Notes under the pieces: generated by a model
Told to the model about the DNA's origin: nothing
Databases searched by the model: none
The model's input: the letters and a program-made list of their open reading frames with translations, nothing else
Position numbers and translations under genes: made by a program
In this document: piece after piece, positions 9,632 through 18,382 of the stretch
Numbering within the stretch: the first letter of the stretch is position 1
Layout: every line of letters starts with the position of its first letter
Assembly: GCA_947451985.1 (NCBI GenBank)
Contig: CANGBQ010000002.1
Location: forward strand, 1 to 48,844
From: Chitinophagaceae bacterium
GTDB lineage: Bacteria > Bacteroidota > Bacteroidia > Chitinophagales > Chitinophagaceae
DNA: 48,844 nucleotides
Reading direction: 5' to 3'

Positions 9632-10798
9632 ATGTCCTTTATAAAAAAATACAATTTCAGAAAAATACTCTTGGCCATTTTTTGGTCAGGTATTACAATC
9701 GCCTGTATTGTATTGCTGGTGGCTGCTGTTCGCCAGAAGACTGGAAAATTGTGCAAAGGGGTAGAAGTGAACATTGAAGGAGCTACGAACAACTTTTTTA
9801 TCAGTAAACAGGATGTCATGGACATCATCAAGCGTTCGGTTCGGGCTGAAATTGTCGGACAACCTGTGAGTCGGTTCAACTTGGTAGCCATCGAGAAAGA
9901 ACTAAAAAAATATGTATGGATCAGCAAAGCTGAATTGTTCTTTGATAATACGGGAATCCTTCAGGCAGAAATAGAAGAAAGAGTGCCCATTGTCAGGGTA
10001 TTTACCAAAGAGGGTGAATCCTTTTATGTAGACAATGTGTCCACTGTCCTTCCGTTGAGTGATAAATATGCGGCGCGCCTGCCTGTGTTCACCAATTTTC
10101 CTTCCCATCCGAAGGCAATGAACAGGTTGGATAGCCTTTTGTTGAAAGACATCAAGCAATTGGGATTAACCATTCAAAAAGATTCTTTTTTGATGGCTAT
10201 GATCGACCAGGTGGACATTACAGAAGCGCGTTTGTTTGAAATGGTTCCTAAAATGGGCGATCAGTTGATTTTGTTTGGAGATGCCAAAGACGCTGACAAT
10301 AAATTCAACAAATTGAAACTCTTTTATAAAAAAGTAATACCCATAGAAGGATGGAACAAGTATAGCTATATCAACCTTCAGTACAAAGAGCAGGTGGTGG
10401 CTAAAATCAAGGGAATGGAAGATGTGGTAGCCGATTCCTTGCAAACGATCCGAATGCTGCAAGCGATTGCAACCCATTCTTCTGCCATGGCGGGTGATAC
10501 GACACGCACAATTACACAAGATGACGACAAAAATTCCACCAATATTTCTTTGATACTTCAGTCTTTGCAACGTGAAGAAGCTTCAGATTCAGGCGCTATT
10601 CCTGCGCCTTCTGTTCAAGCAGTCAAAGTAGCTGCTCCGAAGGATAAGCCAGTAGTAAAAAATGAAAAAAACAATAAAATCAATAACGCAAAGCCGGTGG
10701 TGAAAAATAAACTACCCAGCAAACCAACCCAACAACCGGCACAACATAGTTTGCCTAAAATTCAAAAGTCAAAAAACAATCACACAAACGAATATTAA
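9632..10798 (+). CDS. ftsQ: Cell division protein FtsQ
   Basis: Bitopic divisome scaffold, 388 residues from ATG 9632; an in-frame TTG at 9623 would add three residues. A short basic cytoplasmic segment (MSFIKKYNFRK) precedes one membrane helix at about residues 12-32, then a periplasmic POTRA-like domain (from VEVNIEGATNNFFISKQDV) and the FtsQ beta domain. The last 100 residues are low-complexity, rich in K, N, P and Q, longer than in E. coli FtsQ, and probably disordered in the periplasm. It sits between murC (19 nt) and ftsA, its standard place. Sequence conservation in FtsQ is weak, so the call rests on topology and position together. Confidence 0.88.
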   Translation: MSFIKKYNFRKILLAIFWSGITIACIVLLVAAVRQKTGKLCKGVEVNIEGATNNFFISKQDVMDIIKRSVRAEIVGQPVSRFNLVAIEKELKKYVWISKAELFFDNTGILQAEIEERVPIVRVFTKEGESFYVDNVSTVLPLSDKYAARLPVFTNFPSHPKAMNRLDSLLLKDIKQLGLTIQKDSFLMAMIDQVDITEARLFEMVPKMGDQLILFGDAKDADNKFNKLKLFYKKVIPIEGWNKYSYINLQYKEQVVAKIKGMEDVVADSLQTIRMLQAIATHSSAMAGDTTRTITQDDDKNSTNISLILQSLQREEASDSGAIPAPSVQAVKVAAPKDKPVVKNEKNNKINNAKPVVKNKLPSKPTQQPAQHSLPKIQKSKNNHTNEY

Positions 10799-10858
10799 TC
10801 ATTTTATATGTCAACAAACGAACCCAAAAACATACAAACAAACACAAACCTTACAAAC

Positions 10859-12232
10859 ATGAATCAAGAACAACCCATTATTGTAGGCCTAGATATAGGT
10901 ACTACCAAGATTGCTGCGATTGCAGGTCGCAAAAACGAATTCGGCAAGCTGGAGATTCTCGGTTTTGGCCGAGCCAACAGCAATGGTGTTCAGCACGGGA
11001 TGGTGTTGAATATCGATCAAACCATTAAGGCCATTCAAACAGCCCTTGAAAAATGTTATGAATCCAATCCGGATTTGCAAATTGGCGAAGTATACGTCGG
11101 TATTGCCGGACACCATATTAAGAGCCTGCAAACAAGGGGGGATATTGTTCGCCAGAACATAGAAGAAGAAATCAAACAAGACGAAATTGATCGATTGGTT
11201 GCTGATCAATATCGAACCTATATTCCATTGGGTGATCAAATCATTGATGTGATCCCTCAAGAGTTTACAGTAGATAATTTTCAGAACATTCCTGATCCAA
11301 TTGGATACAGCGGTGTGAAAGTGGGAGCTAATTTTCACATCATCACTGGAGACAAGAATGCAATACGCAACATCAACCGCAGCGTAGAGAAGGCAGGATT
11401 AAATACCAAAGACTTGGTGTTGCAGCCCTTGGCTTCTGCAGCTGCTGTCATGAGCGATCAAGACTTGGAGGCTGGAGTAGCGATTGTAGATATCGGCGGT
11501 GGTACTACCGACTTGGCCGTGTTCTATGAAGGTATATTGAAGTATACTGCAGTGATTCCTTTTGGTGGCGAAAATATCACGAACGATATCAAAACCGGTC
11601 TGGGTGTATTGAAAACCCAAGCAGAAGCCATGAAGGTTCAATTTGGCAGTGCATTGAGTGACGAAGCTAAATCCAACACATTCATCACCATACCCGGATT
11701 GCGTGGAATGGCACCAAAAGAAATTTCGGTTAAGAATCTTGCCAATATCATCCAGGCGCGCATGAGTGAGATCATGGATTTCGTTTCTTATCACCTCAAA
11801 CAAGTGGGACTGGACAACCGAATGCTGAACGGAGGTATTATTTTAACAGGTGGTGGATCTCAGTTGAAGCATTTGTTGCAACTGACAGAATATCAAACCG
11901 GCTTGAATGCAAGAATTGGTTATCCAGTAGAGCATTTGTCTGGCGGACATATAGAAGAATTGTCTATGCCTATGTATAGTACTTGTATAGGATTGATCCT
12001 GAAAGGTTACAATGATTACGAGAACAAAAACAAGCAAATGGACGGCAACTTTATTGAAGTAAAATCTAGGGGCATTTTGCAGCAAGAAATTGTAGATGCT
12101 GCTGCCGAAGGAGTTGCTGAAACAGAAGTAAAAAACATCAAACAGCGTAAAACATTGAAAGGCTTCATGGATACATTCAAAGACAATTTGATTGAATTGT
12201 TCAAAGAAGAAGAAGAAGACCGATCTTTTTAA
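10859..12232 (+). CDS. ftsA: Cell division protein FtsA (actin-like FtsZ membrane tether)
   Basis: Actin-fold ATPase that anchors FtsZ filaments to the membrane and recruits later divisome proteins. The core begins IIVGLDIGTTKIAAIAG (phosphate 1 loop); VAIVDIGGGTTDLAVF (phosphate 2) and ILTGGGSQLKHL (adenosine motif) follow. The C-terminal TFKDNLIELFKEEEED resembles the amphipathic membrane-targeting helix. I choose ATG 10859 (MNQEQPIIVG, 457 residues) over ATG 10808. The 17 extra codons encode only N/T/K/Q-rich sequence and lie in a G-poor stretch that looks like the ftsZ leader, and both preferred starts read ACAAACATG. The upstream start cannot be fully excluded. Confidence 0.93.
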   Translation: MNQEQPIIVGLDIGTTKIAAIAGRKNEFGKLEILGFGRANSNGVQHGMVLNIDQTIKAIQTALEKCYESNPDLQIGEVYVGIAGHHIKSLQTRGDIVRQNIEEEIKQDEIDRLVADQYRTYIPLGDQIIDVIPQEFTVDNFQNIPDPIGYSGVKVGANFHIITGDKNAIRNINRSVEKAGLNTKDLVLQPLASAAAVMSDQDLEAGVAIVDIGGGTTDLAVFYEGILKYTAVIPFGGENITNDIKTGLGVLKTQAEAMKVQFGSALSDEAKSNTFITIPGLRGMAPKEISVKNLANIIQARMSEIMDFVSYHLKQVGLDNRMLNGGIILTGGGSQLKHLLQLTEYQTGLNARIGYPVEHLSGGHIEELSMPMYSTCIGLILKGYNDYENKNKQMDGNFIEVKSRGILQQEIVDAAAEGVAETEVKNIKQRKTLKGFMDTFKDNLIELFKEEEEDRSF

Positions 12233-12244
12233 TCATTTTGTTTG

Positions 12245-12301
12245 AACTAACCATACCAACCAACAACCCATATACTTACTAACCTACAAACCAACAAACA
12301 T
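12245..12301 (+). promoter_or_regulatory. G-free leader immediately upstream of ftsZ
   Basis: The last G before the ftsZ start codon is at 12244, so 57 nt up to and including the AT of ATG contain no G at all. The stretch is made of A/C-rich words such as CCAAC and ACAAAC. There is no Shine-Dalgarno sequence. An unstructured, A/C-rich ribosome-loading region is the simplest reading, in line with the A-rich initiation regions known from Bacteroidota. I cannot tell whether a promoter also lies in the 67-nt gap. Confidence 0.5.
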
Positions 12302-14246
12302 GATTCATTTCGATTTGCCTAAAGAACAGTCCTCCATCATCAAGGTGATTGGTGTGGGCGGTGGCGGAAGCAATGCTGTCAATCATATGTTTTCGCAAAA
12401 TATTGAAGGCGTCAATTTTATCATCTGTAATACAGATGCCCAGGCCATTGCGTTGAGCAAAGTGCCCAACAAAATTCAGCTCGGGCCACACTTGACACAA
12501 GGTTTAGGTGCAGGCGCCAATCCATCTATTGGAAGGCAGGCCACCCAAGAAAGCTTAGAAGAAATTAAGCGCATCCTCGAAGTAAACACCAAAATGGCAT
12601 TCATCACCGCCGGCATGGGTGGTGGAACCGGAACAGGAGGCGCACCTATCATTGCAAGCATCTGTAAAGACCTTGGAATTCTTACGGTGGGTATCGTTAC
12701 CACTCCTTTTGCTTATGAGGGAAAGAAAAGAATTGCACAAGCCGCAGAAGGAATTGAGCAATTAAAAAAACACGTAGACACGCTTCTGATTATTAGCAAT
12801 GACAAATTGAGACACCAATTTGGCAACCTGAAAATGAAAGAAGCTTTCGATAAAGCAGACAACGTATTGGCAACAGCCGCCAAATGTATTACGGATGTCA
12901 TCAACACCACAGGTCAAATCAACGTCGATTTCGCTGATGTTTGTACAGTGATGAGTGGCGGTGGCGTTGCAATTCTTGGAAGTGCCGCTGCACATGGAGA
13001 AAACAGGGCACAAGAGGCCATCGAAAAAGCATTGGCATCTCCTTTGTTGGATGACAGCGATATTCGCGGTGCCAAATGGATTTTGATCAACATCAACTCC
13101 GCCAATGGTGACCACGAATTCACCATGGATGAAGTGGAAATTATTCAGAATCATTTGTTGGCACAAGCCGGAGAAGATACCGATGTGATTTTAGGTCTTG
13201 GATACGATGATTCATTGGGAGATGAAATTGGTATTACCCTGATTGCCACCGGATTTCATACACAGGATCCCAATACCAAAGAATTCAGAAGCATCAAGAA
13301 CAAAGGAGAAGAAAAAATAGTGGTTGAACTGCAGATGCCTGCTGCTCCCGCTACTCCCATCATCAAAAAAGAAGCACCAGTAGTGCTGGAAGAAAAAGCA
13401 GTAGAACCTGTGGCGGAAGAAACGACCAATGCTCCCGCTGAGCAAGAGCCTGCTGCTATTGTATCTTTTGAAATGGATGAATCATTGATGCCTAGATTGT
13501 CTGAACATGCCACAGCGCCTGCAATGCCAGCACCTGTTGCAGAAGACAAGCCGGTGTTTTATGAAATCTCCTCTGCATCAGATCAGATTCCAGTTACCAA
13601 ACTGGATATCGATGAAGTGCCTATTCATTTTCAACAAGCTCCAGTTCAGCCTGTAGCTGCTGTAGTTAAGGAAGAAAGCTTTAGTGAACCTGCAAAAGAA
13701 GCAATCCCTACAGTCAACAAAAGCGCCCAACCTGCTGGGTTTTTGGTGAAACCTGTACAGATTTATGTAGAAGAAAGGCAGGAAGAAGCAGCGGCCAAGC
13801 CTGAAGCAGCGCCTGTAGTCAACACGACGGAAGAAAAACCAGCTTTTCAATTAAATATTCAAGAAGAAGAGCCCGTTATATCTTTTGAAGTGATTGTCAA
13901 AGACAGCGTTTCGCTTGAACAAGAAACTTCATTGGAAGAGCCAGCACCGACCATGTTGTCTGAAATGGAAGAGGGTGGTTTGCAAGATGAAACAGAAGAA
14001 GTATTGCGTAAAAGGGCTGCTGATCGCATCGCCAAGCTTCGCAACTTGTCTTTTAACATCAACTCATCCGATCCAAACAATGAGTTTGAAACCGTGCCAG
14101 CCTATCTTCGTCGGAATATGGAAGTGCACAACCAGATAGCAGATGTAGAAACCTTCTACAGCAACTATACTGTTAAATCAACAGAGAACAACCAGGCCGA
14201 AATCAGTACCATCAATACCTTTTTAGAAGGTAAGAAGCCCGATTAA
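12300..14246 (+). CDS. ftsZ: Cell division GTPase FtsZ with long acidic linker
   Basis: Tubulin-like GTPase that forms the Z ring. The N-terminal region (residues 1-320) is a standard FtsZ core with VGGGGSNAVNHM and the tubulin signature GGGTGTG at 107-113. An acidic Pro/Ala/Glu/Val-rich linker of about 250 residues follows and is presumably disordered. The conserved terminal peptide used to bind FtsA appears as VPAYLRR at 599-605 and is followed by 43 further residues rather than ending the protein. The 648 residues are well above the 383 of E. coli, but as far as I know long linkers are usual in Bacteroidota FtsZ. Preceded by a 57-nt G-free leader and followed by an intrinsic terminator. 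Confidence 0.97.
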   Translation: MIHFDLPKEQSSIIKVIGVGGGGSNAVNHMFSQNIEGVNFIICNTDAQAIALSKVPNKIQLGPHLTQGLGAGANPSIGRQATQESLEEIKRILEVNTKMAFITAGMGGGTGTGGAPIIASICKDLGILTVGIVTTPFAYEGKKRIAQAAEGIEQLKKHVDTLLIISNDKLRHQFGNLKMKEAFDKADNVLATAAKCITDVINTTGQINVDFADVCTVMSGGGVAILGSAAAHGENRAQEAIEKALASPLLDDSDIRGAKWILININSANGDHEFTMDEVEIIQNHLLAQAGEDTDVILGLGYDDSLGDEIGITLIATGFHTQDPNTKEFRSIKNKGEEKIVVELQMPAAPATPIIKKEAPVVLEEKAVEPVAEETTNAPAEQEPAAIVSFEMDESLMPRLSEHATAPAMPAPVAEDKPVFYEISSASDQIPVTKLDIDEVPIHFQQAPVQPVAAVVKEESFSEPAKEAIPTVNKSAQPAGFLVKPVQIYVEERQEEAAAKPEAAPVVNTTEEKPAFQLNIQEEEPVISFEVIVKDSVSLEQETSLEEPAPTMLSEMEEGGLQDETEEVLRKRAADRIAKLRNLSFNINSSDPNNEFETVPAYLRRNMEVHNQIADVETFYSNYTVKSTENNQAEISTINTFLEGKKPD

Positions 14247-14290
14247 CAGGTCTTTTCTTTACATGTTTTGTTTGTTATTGTAGTTTGTTA

Positions 14291-14320
14291 AAAGCCCCTT
14301 TTCTCTAAAGGGGCTTTTTT
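14291..14320 (+). terminator. Intrinsic terminator after ftsZ
   Basis: An 11-bp perfect stem, AAAGCCCCTTT paired with AAAGGGGCTTT, with a 5-nt loop TCTCT, runs straight into a T run. It begins 45 nt after the ftsZ stop and closes the dcw operon. Confidence 0.92.
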
Positions 14321-14385
14321 GATGCGTGCTTGCACAGGACAATAATAATTCGCTGCTTTTCTGTCTATTATTTCGGTTTTACTTA

Positions 14386-14393
14386 TACATTTG
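14386..14393 (+). promoter_or_regulatory. Candidate Bacteroidota -7 element upstream of kup
   Basis: TACATTTG is an exact match to TAnnTTTG and lies 40 nt before the kup GTG, after the ftsZ terminator, where a promoter is needed. The upstream half is poor: TCTG at 14360-14363 with a 22-nt spacer is the best I see. Confidence 0.45.
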
Positions 14394-14433
14394 TGTAGTC
14401 TTTTCTACTCGGTCAAATTGAAAAATCACTTCA

Positions 14434-16461
14434 GTGGCAAACCTCAATATTAACAAAGTCACAGCTGCCGGATTATTAGTTGCTTTAGGAATTATTTATG
14501 GTGACATCGGTACCTCTCCATTGTATGTGTTCAGTGCCATCATTAATGGCAAGCCGATTGAGGAATTACTCATTTTAGGGGGACTTTCATGCATCATTTG
14601 GACACTAACGCTTCAAACTACCATTAAATATGTATTGCTGACATTGCAAGCAGACAACAAAGGGGAGGGAGGTATTTTCTCGTTGTATACGTTGGTAAGA
14701 AGACAAAAAAAATGGTTGGTTATTCCTGCTATGCTAGGGGGAGCCGCGCTATTGGCCGATGGAATGATCACACCGCCCATTTCCATTACTTCCGCTATAG
14801 AAGGATTGAAAAATATTCCTGCGCTCGCTACCATTCAAGAAAATTCCATTATCATCATCGTGCTGGGAATTTTGGTTTTGCTTTTTTTTATGCAACAATT
14901 TGGCACCAATTCTATTGGTAAAATGTTTGGTCCGGTGATGTCAGTTTGGTTTTGCATGTTGGCAGTGTTGGGCTTGACGCATATTTCGGCTGAATGGACA
15001 GTACTCAAAGCTTTCAATCCATATTATGCGGTTAAACTATTAACTGTTTATCCGGAAGGCTTCTGGATATTGGGTGCCGTGTTTTTATGTACAACAGGTG
15101 CTGAGGCTTTGTATAGTGATTTGGGTCATTGTGGAAGAGGGAATATTCGCATCTCATGGATTTTTGTAAAATCCTGTCTCATCCTCAACTATCTGGGTCA
15201 GGGCGCTTGGTTGTTGAATCAAAAAGGACAAGTATTTGCGAATGCAGATTTGTTGAAGAGCAGTAAATTTTTGTTATTGTTTCCCAACGCGCTCCCCATG
15301 CAGAATCCATTTTATGGCATCATGCCACATTGGTTTTTGCTGACCGGTATAATCATTGCTACTGTAGCGGCCATCATTGCAAGCCAGGCATTAATCAGCG
15401 GATCTTTCACCCTGATCAGTGAAGCCATTCGATTGAATTTGTGGCCCAAAATGCGCATCAATTATCCTTCTGAAGCAAAGGGTCAATTGTATATTCCAGG
15501 TATCAATACTTTATTGTTCATTGGTTGCTGCACGATTGTTTTGTATTTCAGGTCTTCAGGGGCTATGGAAGCTGCCTATGGCTTGGCCATTACGCTTTGT
15601 ATGTTGGCGACGACCATTTTATTTTCAAACTATTTGATCTCAAAGAGAGTAAAGCCACTGTTGATTTGGATTTACTTGCTCTTGTATGTTTTACTGGAAG
15701 CTTGTTTCTTGATTGCCAACTTGAATAAATTTCCTCACGGAGGATTTGTGACCTTGATTATTGGCGGTGGATTGTTTACGGTAATGTATGTTTGGTTTCG
15801 TGCCAGAAAAATCAAGAACAGATACGTTGAATTTGTTCGGGTGGAAGACTATATCCCGAAATTGGAAGAGCTCAGTAATGATAATACAATACCAAAATAT
15901 GCCACTCATCTCGTTTACCTTACCAGTGCCAATAGCCCTAAAGAAATTGAGCACAAAATCATGTACAGTATTTTAAGAGGAAAACCCAAGCGGGCAGATA
16001 TTTATTGGTTTGTACATGTTCATACGCTCGACGATCCATATACCAGTGAGTATTCTGTTGAACACATTATCCCCAATGATATCATTCGAGTGGAATTCAG
16101 GCTGGGTTTCCGTATTCAGCCTCGTTTGAACCTGATGTTCAAGAAAGTGGTGGAAGATTTGGTAGCGAACCGAGAAGTAAACATTACGAGTCGATACGAA
16201 AGTCAACAACGCAATAATATGGTGGGCGATTTTCAGTTTATTGTGATGGAGAAATTTTTGAGTCAAGACAATGAACTTCCATTTTTTGAACACATCATCA
16301 TGCGTTTGTATTTCTGGCTGAAAGAATTGAGTGTGAGCGAAGAGCGAAGTTTTGGTCTGGAGCAAAGCAATGTGGCCGTTGAGAAATTCCCGCTGGTAGT
16401 AGCCCCTGTGAGCAAATTGAAGCTCAATCGTATTTGGTATAACGAAGACGAAGCACAATAA
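14434..16461 (+). CDS. kup: Low-affinity potassium uptake protein, KUP/HAK/KT family
   Basis: Proton-coupled potassium uptake protein of the inner membrane. The N-terminal signature GIIYGDIGTSPLYVFSAII is diagnostic, and about twelve hydrophobic segments fill residues 10-450. A soluble C-terminal domain of roughly 220 residues follows, ending in NRIWYNEDEAQ. The length of 675 is somewhat above the 622 of E. coli Kup. The start is GTG 14434; no ATG precedes the signature. It opens a new transcription unit after the ftsZ terminator and is followed at 2 nt by a rhodanese gene, so kup, the rhodanese and the two hydrolases probably form one operon. Potassium transport is family knowledge; the substrate was not tested by context. 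Confidence 0.95.
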   Translation: MANLNINKVTAAGLLVALGIIYGDIGTSPLYVFSAIINGKPIEELLILGGLSCIIWTLTLQTTIKYVLLTLQADNKGEGGIFSLYTLVRRQKKWLVIPAMLGGAALLADGMITPPISITSAIEGLKNIPALATIQENSIIIIVLGILVLLFFMQQFGTNSIGKMFGPVMSVWFCMLAVLGLTHISAEWTVLKAFNPYYAVKLLTVYPEGFWILGAVFLCTTGAEALYSDLGHCGRGNIRISWIFVKSCLILNYLGQGAWLLNQKGQVFANADLLKSSKFLLLFPNALPMQNPFYGIMPHWFLLTGIIIATVAAIIASQALISGSFTLISEAIRLNLWPKMRINYPSEAKGQLYIPGINTLLFIGCCTIVLYFRSSGAMEAAYGLAITLCMLATTILFSNYLISKRVKPLLIWIYLLLYVLLEACFLIANLNKFPHGGFVTLIIGGGLFTVMYVWFRARKIKNRYVEFVRVEDYIPKLEELSNDNTIPKYATHLVYLTSANSPKEIEHKIMYSILRGKPKRADIYWFVHVHTLDDPYTSEYSVEHIIPNDIIRVEFRLGFRIQPRLNLMFKKVVEDLVANREVNITSRYESQQRNNMVGDFQFIVMEKFLSQDNELPFFEHIIMRLYFWLKELSVSEERSFGLEQSNVAVEKFPLVVAPVSKLKLNRIWYNEDEAQ

Positions 16462-16463
16462 CC

Positions 16464-16766
16464 ATGAAAAGCATTAGTGCATCCGCACTTCGCCAACAAC
16501 TTTCAGCTGGAGTCGATATTCAGTTGATAGATGTCAGAGAACCCATTGAACATGAAGCCTACAATATTGGTGGATTGCTGATACCCATGTCCACCGTTTT
16601 TGAACACATTTCACTCTTGCTTTCAGAAAAAACCACAGTTTTGTATTGTCAAAAAGGTATTCGCAGCCAGCTGGTTATTCAGCGTTTGGAAGAAAAATAT
16701 GGCCCCACTAATTTAATTAACCTGACGGGTGGCATCAATGCCTGGATGAAAACCGACGCTGAGTAA
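16464..16766 (+). CDS. Single-domain rhodanese-like protein
   Basis: A 100-residue single rhodanese domain, a fold that carries a persulfide on an active-site cysteine for sulfur transfer. The start of the domain (SASALRQQL), the DVREPIEHEAYNIGG segment and the active-site loop CQKGIRS (C62-S68) are intact, so it should be catalytically competent; the six-residue loop length fits a sulfurtransferase rather than a Cdc25-type phosphatase. There is no signal peptide, so it is cytoplasmic. It starts 2 nt after the kup stop and ends 10 nt before a membrane hydrolase. The context does not reveal the sulfur acceptor. Family sure, specific role unknown. Confidence 0.9.
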   Translation: MKSISASALRQQLSAGVDIQLIDVREPIEHEAYNIGGLLIPMSTVFEHISLLLSEKTTVLYCQKGIRSQLVIQRLEEKYGPTNLINLTGGINAWMKTDAE

Positions 16767-16776
16767 TATTCTGCAC

Positions 16777-17565
16777 TTGTTTCAAATTGTTTTATATATC
16801 GCCATCGGATACCTTTTGTTAGCAGCACTGGTGTATTTGATTCAAGAGCGCTTTATCTTCAAGCCCGAAAAATTAAGTCAAGATTTCACCTATCGGTATG
16901 AGGCTCCTTTTGAAGAATTGTTTTTTGATGTGGAGCTGGGTGTAAGAATCAATGGGCTTCACTTCAAGGTAAAACAACCACTGGGGCTGGTCCTTTATTT
17001 TCATGGCAACACTCGTAGTATCAAAGGCTGGGCCAAATATGCCAAAGATTTTTTCAGGTATCAGTACGATGTGGTGTTGGTTGATTACCGGGGATTTGGA
17101 AAAAGCACCGGCAAAAGAACGGAAGCATTGATGCTCAAAGACATGCAGTTTGTATATGATACATTGGCTGTTCAATATACTGAACACCACATCATAGTTT
17201 ACGGGAGGAGCTTGGGAAGCGGTTTTGCCGCTAAGATTGCGAGTGATAACCGGCCCAGGTATTTGATCCTGGACGCACCGTATTTTAATTTCAAAAAAGC
17301 AGTAGAGAGATTTTTACCCATTTTGCCAGCGAAATATTTATTGCGTTACCACCTTCGAATTGACAAGTGGATCAAGCATGTAAATTGTCACACTTACATT
17401 ATTCATGGCACCAAAGACCGATTGATCCCGATCAGTAACAGTGAAAACCTACAAGCACTGAATCCGAGAAAAATCACTTTGCTGCGCATTGAGGGTGGGA
17501 AACACAACAACTTGCCTTCTTTCCCTGAATACCATAGTTTATTGCGGGGAATCTTACAATATTAA
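16777..17565 (+). CDS. Membrane-anchored alpha/beta hydrolase, first of a tandem pair
   Basis: A 262-residue serine hydrolase of the BEM46/ABHD13-like branch. An N-terminal membrane helix spans about residues 3-21, and the alpha/beta core follows. The oxyanion segment LYFHGN, the nucleophile elbow GRSLGSG (S145), the acid D214 in GTKDRLIP and H243 in GGKHNNLP give a complete triad. The start is TTG 16777; no ATG lies near it. The protein resembles the next gene over its whole length, including the juxtamembrane text (LIQERFIFKP here, YVQDNFILHP there), so the two arose by tandem duplication. Orientation of the catalytic domain relative to the membrane and the substrate are unknown. Confidence 0.88.
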   Translation: MFQIVLYIAIGYLLLAALVYLIQERFIFKPEKLSQDFTYRYEAPFEELFFDVELGVRINGLHFKVKQPLGLVLYFHGNTRSIKGWAKYAKDFFRYQYDVVLVDYRGFGKSTGKRTEALMLKDMQFVYDTLAVQYTEHHIIVYGRSLGSGFAAKIASDNRPRYLILDAPYFNFKKAVERFLPILPAKYLLRYHLRIDKWIKHVNCHTYIIHGTKDRLIPISNSENLQALNPRKITLLRIEGGKHNNLPSFPEYHSLLRGILQY

Positions 17566-17566
17566 C

Positions 17567-18382
17567 ATGTATTTTATGAAACGTAGATGGTTTAGATGGA
17601 TCAAAATTTTTATCATTGTTTATTGCGTCATTGGGATTGCTTTGTATTATGTACAGGATAATTTTATTTTGCACCCAACTTCACTGCCAGTAGATTATAC
17701 ATTTTCTTTTGATACTCCTTTTGAAGAAGCCAAGATTCCCTTCAACGCCACAGACACGCTTTCATTCATCAAATTTTTTCCCCCGGCACCGCTGCCTACA
17801 AAGGGGTTGGTATTGTACTTTCATGGAAACCAGCAAAATGTATTGCGGTATGCAAAGTATGCGTCCTTATTTACCCAACAAGGTTATCAGGTTTGGATGC
17901 CAGATTATCCGGGCTTTGGAAAAAGTACCGGTGACTTCACCGAAAGAAAGTTATACGAACAGGCCTTTCAATTGAAAAGAATGGCATCCAATTTTTTCAA
18001 GGACAGTCAAATCGTTGTCTATGGAAAATCACTGGGTACGGGGGTGGCCTCCTTTCTTGCTTCCAATGGAACCTACAAAGCCTTGGTATTAGAGACGCCT
18101 TATAGCAGTATTCCTGATTTGTTTTCCTGTTATGCTTTTATGTATCCGACTTCTTACATGTCGCATTTTAAATTCCCGGTGAAGGATTTTTTGCCGGATG
18201 TATTGTCTCCAGTGATTGTTTTTCATGGAAACGAGGATGGGGTTATACCATATCGTTGTGCCAGTACCTTACAACCGATTCTGAAGTCGGGTGATCGATT
18301 TATCACCATTGAAGGGGGTAGTCACAATAATTTGACCGAATATCCTTTGTATAAGGAAACAATGAAAGGGCTATTACACTAA
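17567..18382 (+). CDS. Membrane-anchored alpha/beta hydrolase, second of a tandem pair
   Basis: Paralogue of the preceding hydrolase, 271 residues from ATG 17567, one base after the previous stop; ATG 17576 is an equally plausible start, while the open frame further upstream merely overlaps the neighbour. A basic tip (KRRWFRW) and a membrane helix at about residues 12-29 lead into the catalytic domain. The triad is S155 in GKSLGTG, D224 in GNEDGVIP and H253 in GGSHNNLT. YPGFGKSTG matches YRGFGKSTG of the first copy. The 3' end overlaps the convergent LD-carboxypeptidase gene by 4 bp. Activity on esters, lipids or peptides cannot be told from sequence. Confidence 0.88.
   Translation: MYFMKRRWFRWIKIFIIVYCVIGIALYYVQDNFILHPTSLPVDYTFSFDTPFEEAKIPFNATDTLSFIKFFPPAPLPTKGLVLYFHGNQQNVLRYAKYASLFTQQGYQVWMPDYPGFGKSTGDFTERKLYEQAFQLKRMASNFFKDSQIVVYGKSLGTGVASFLASNGTYKALVLETPYSSIPDLFSCYAFMYPTSYMSHFKFPVKDFLPDVLSPVIVFHGNEDGVIPYRCASTLQPILKSGDRFITIEGGSHNNLTEYPLYKETMKGLLH

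Noticed and set aside
12300-14246. FtsZ length of 648 as a fusion or frameshift
   Set aside because: The extra length is one continuous acidic linker followed by the conserved VPAYLRR peptide; as far as I know, long linkers are usual in this phylum.
1-14320. Missing murB and ddl as a deletion in the dcw cluster
   Set aside because: Absence of both from the cluster is common in Bacteroidota, and no remnants are seen between murC and ftsQ.
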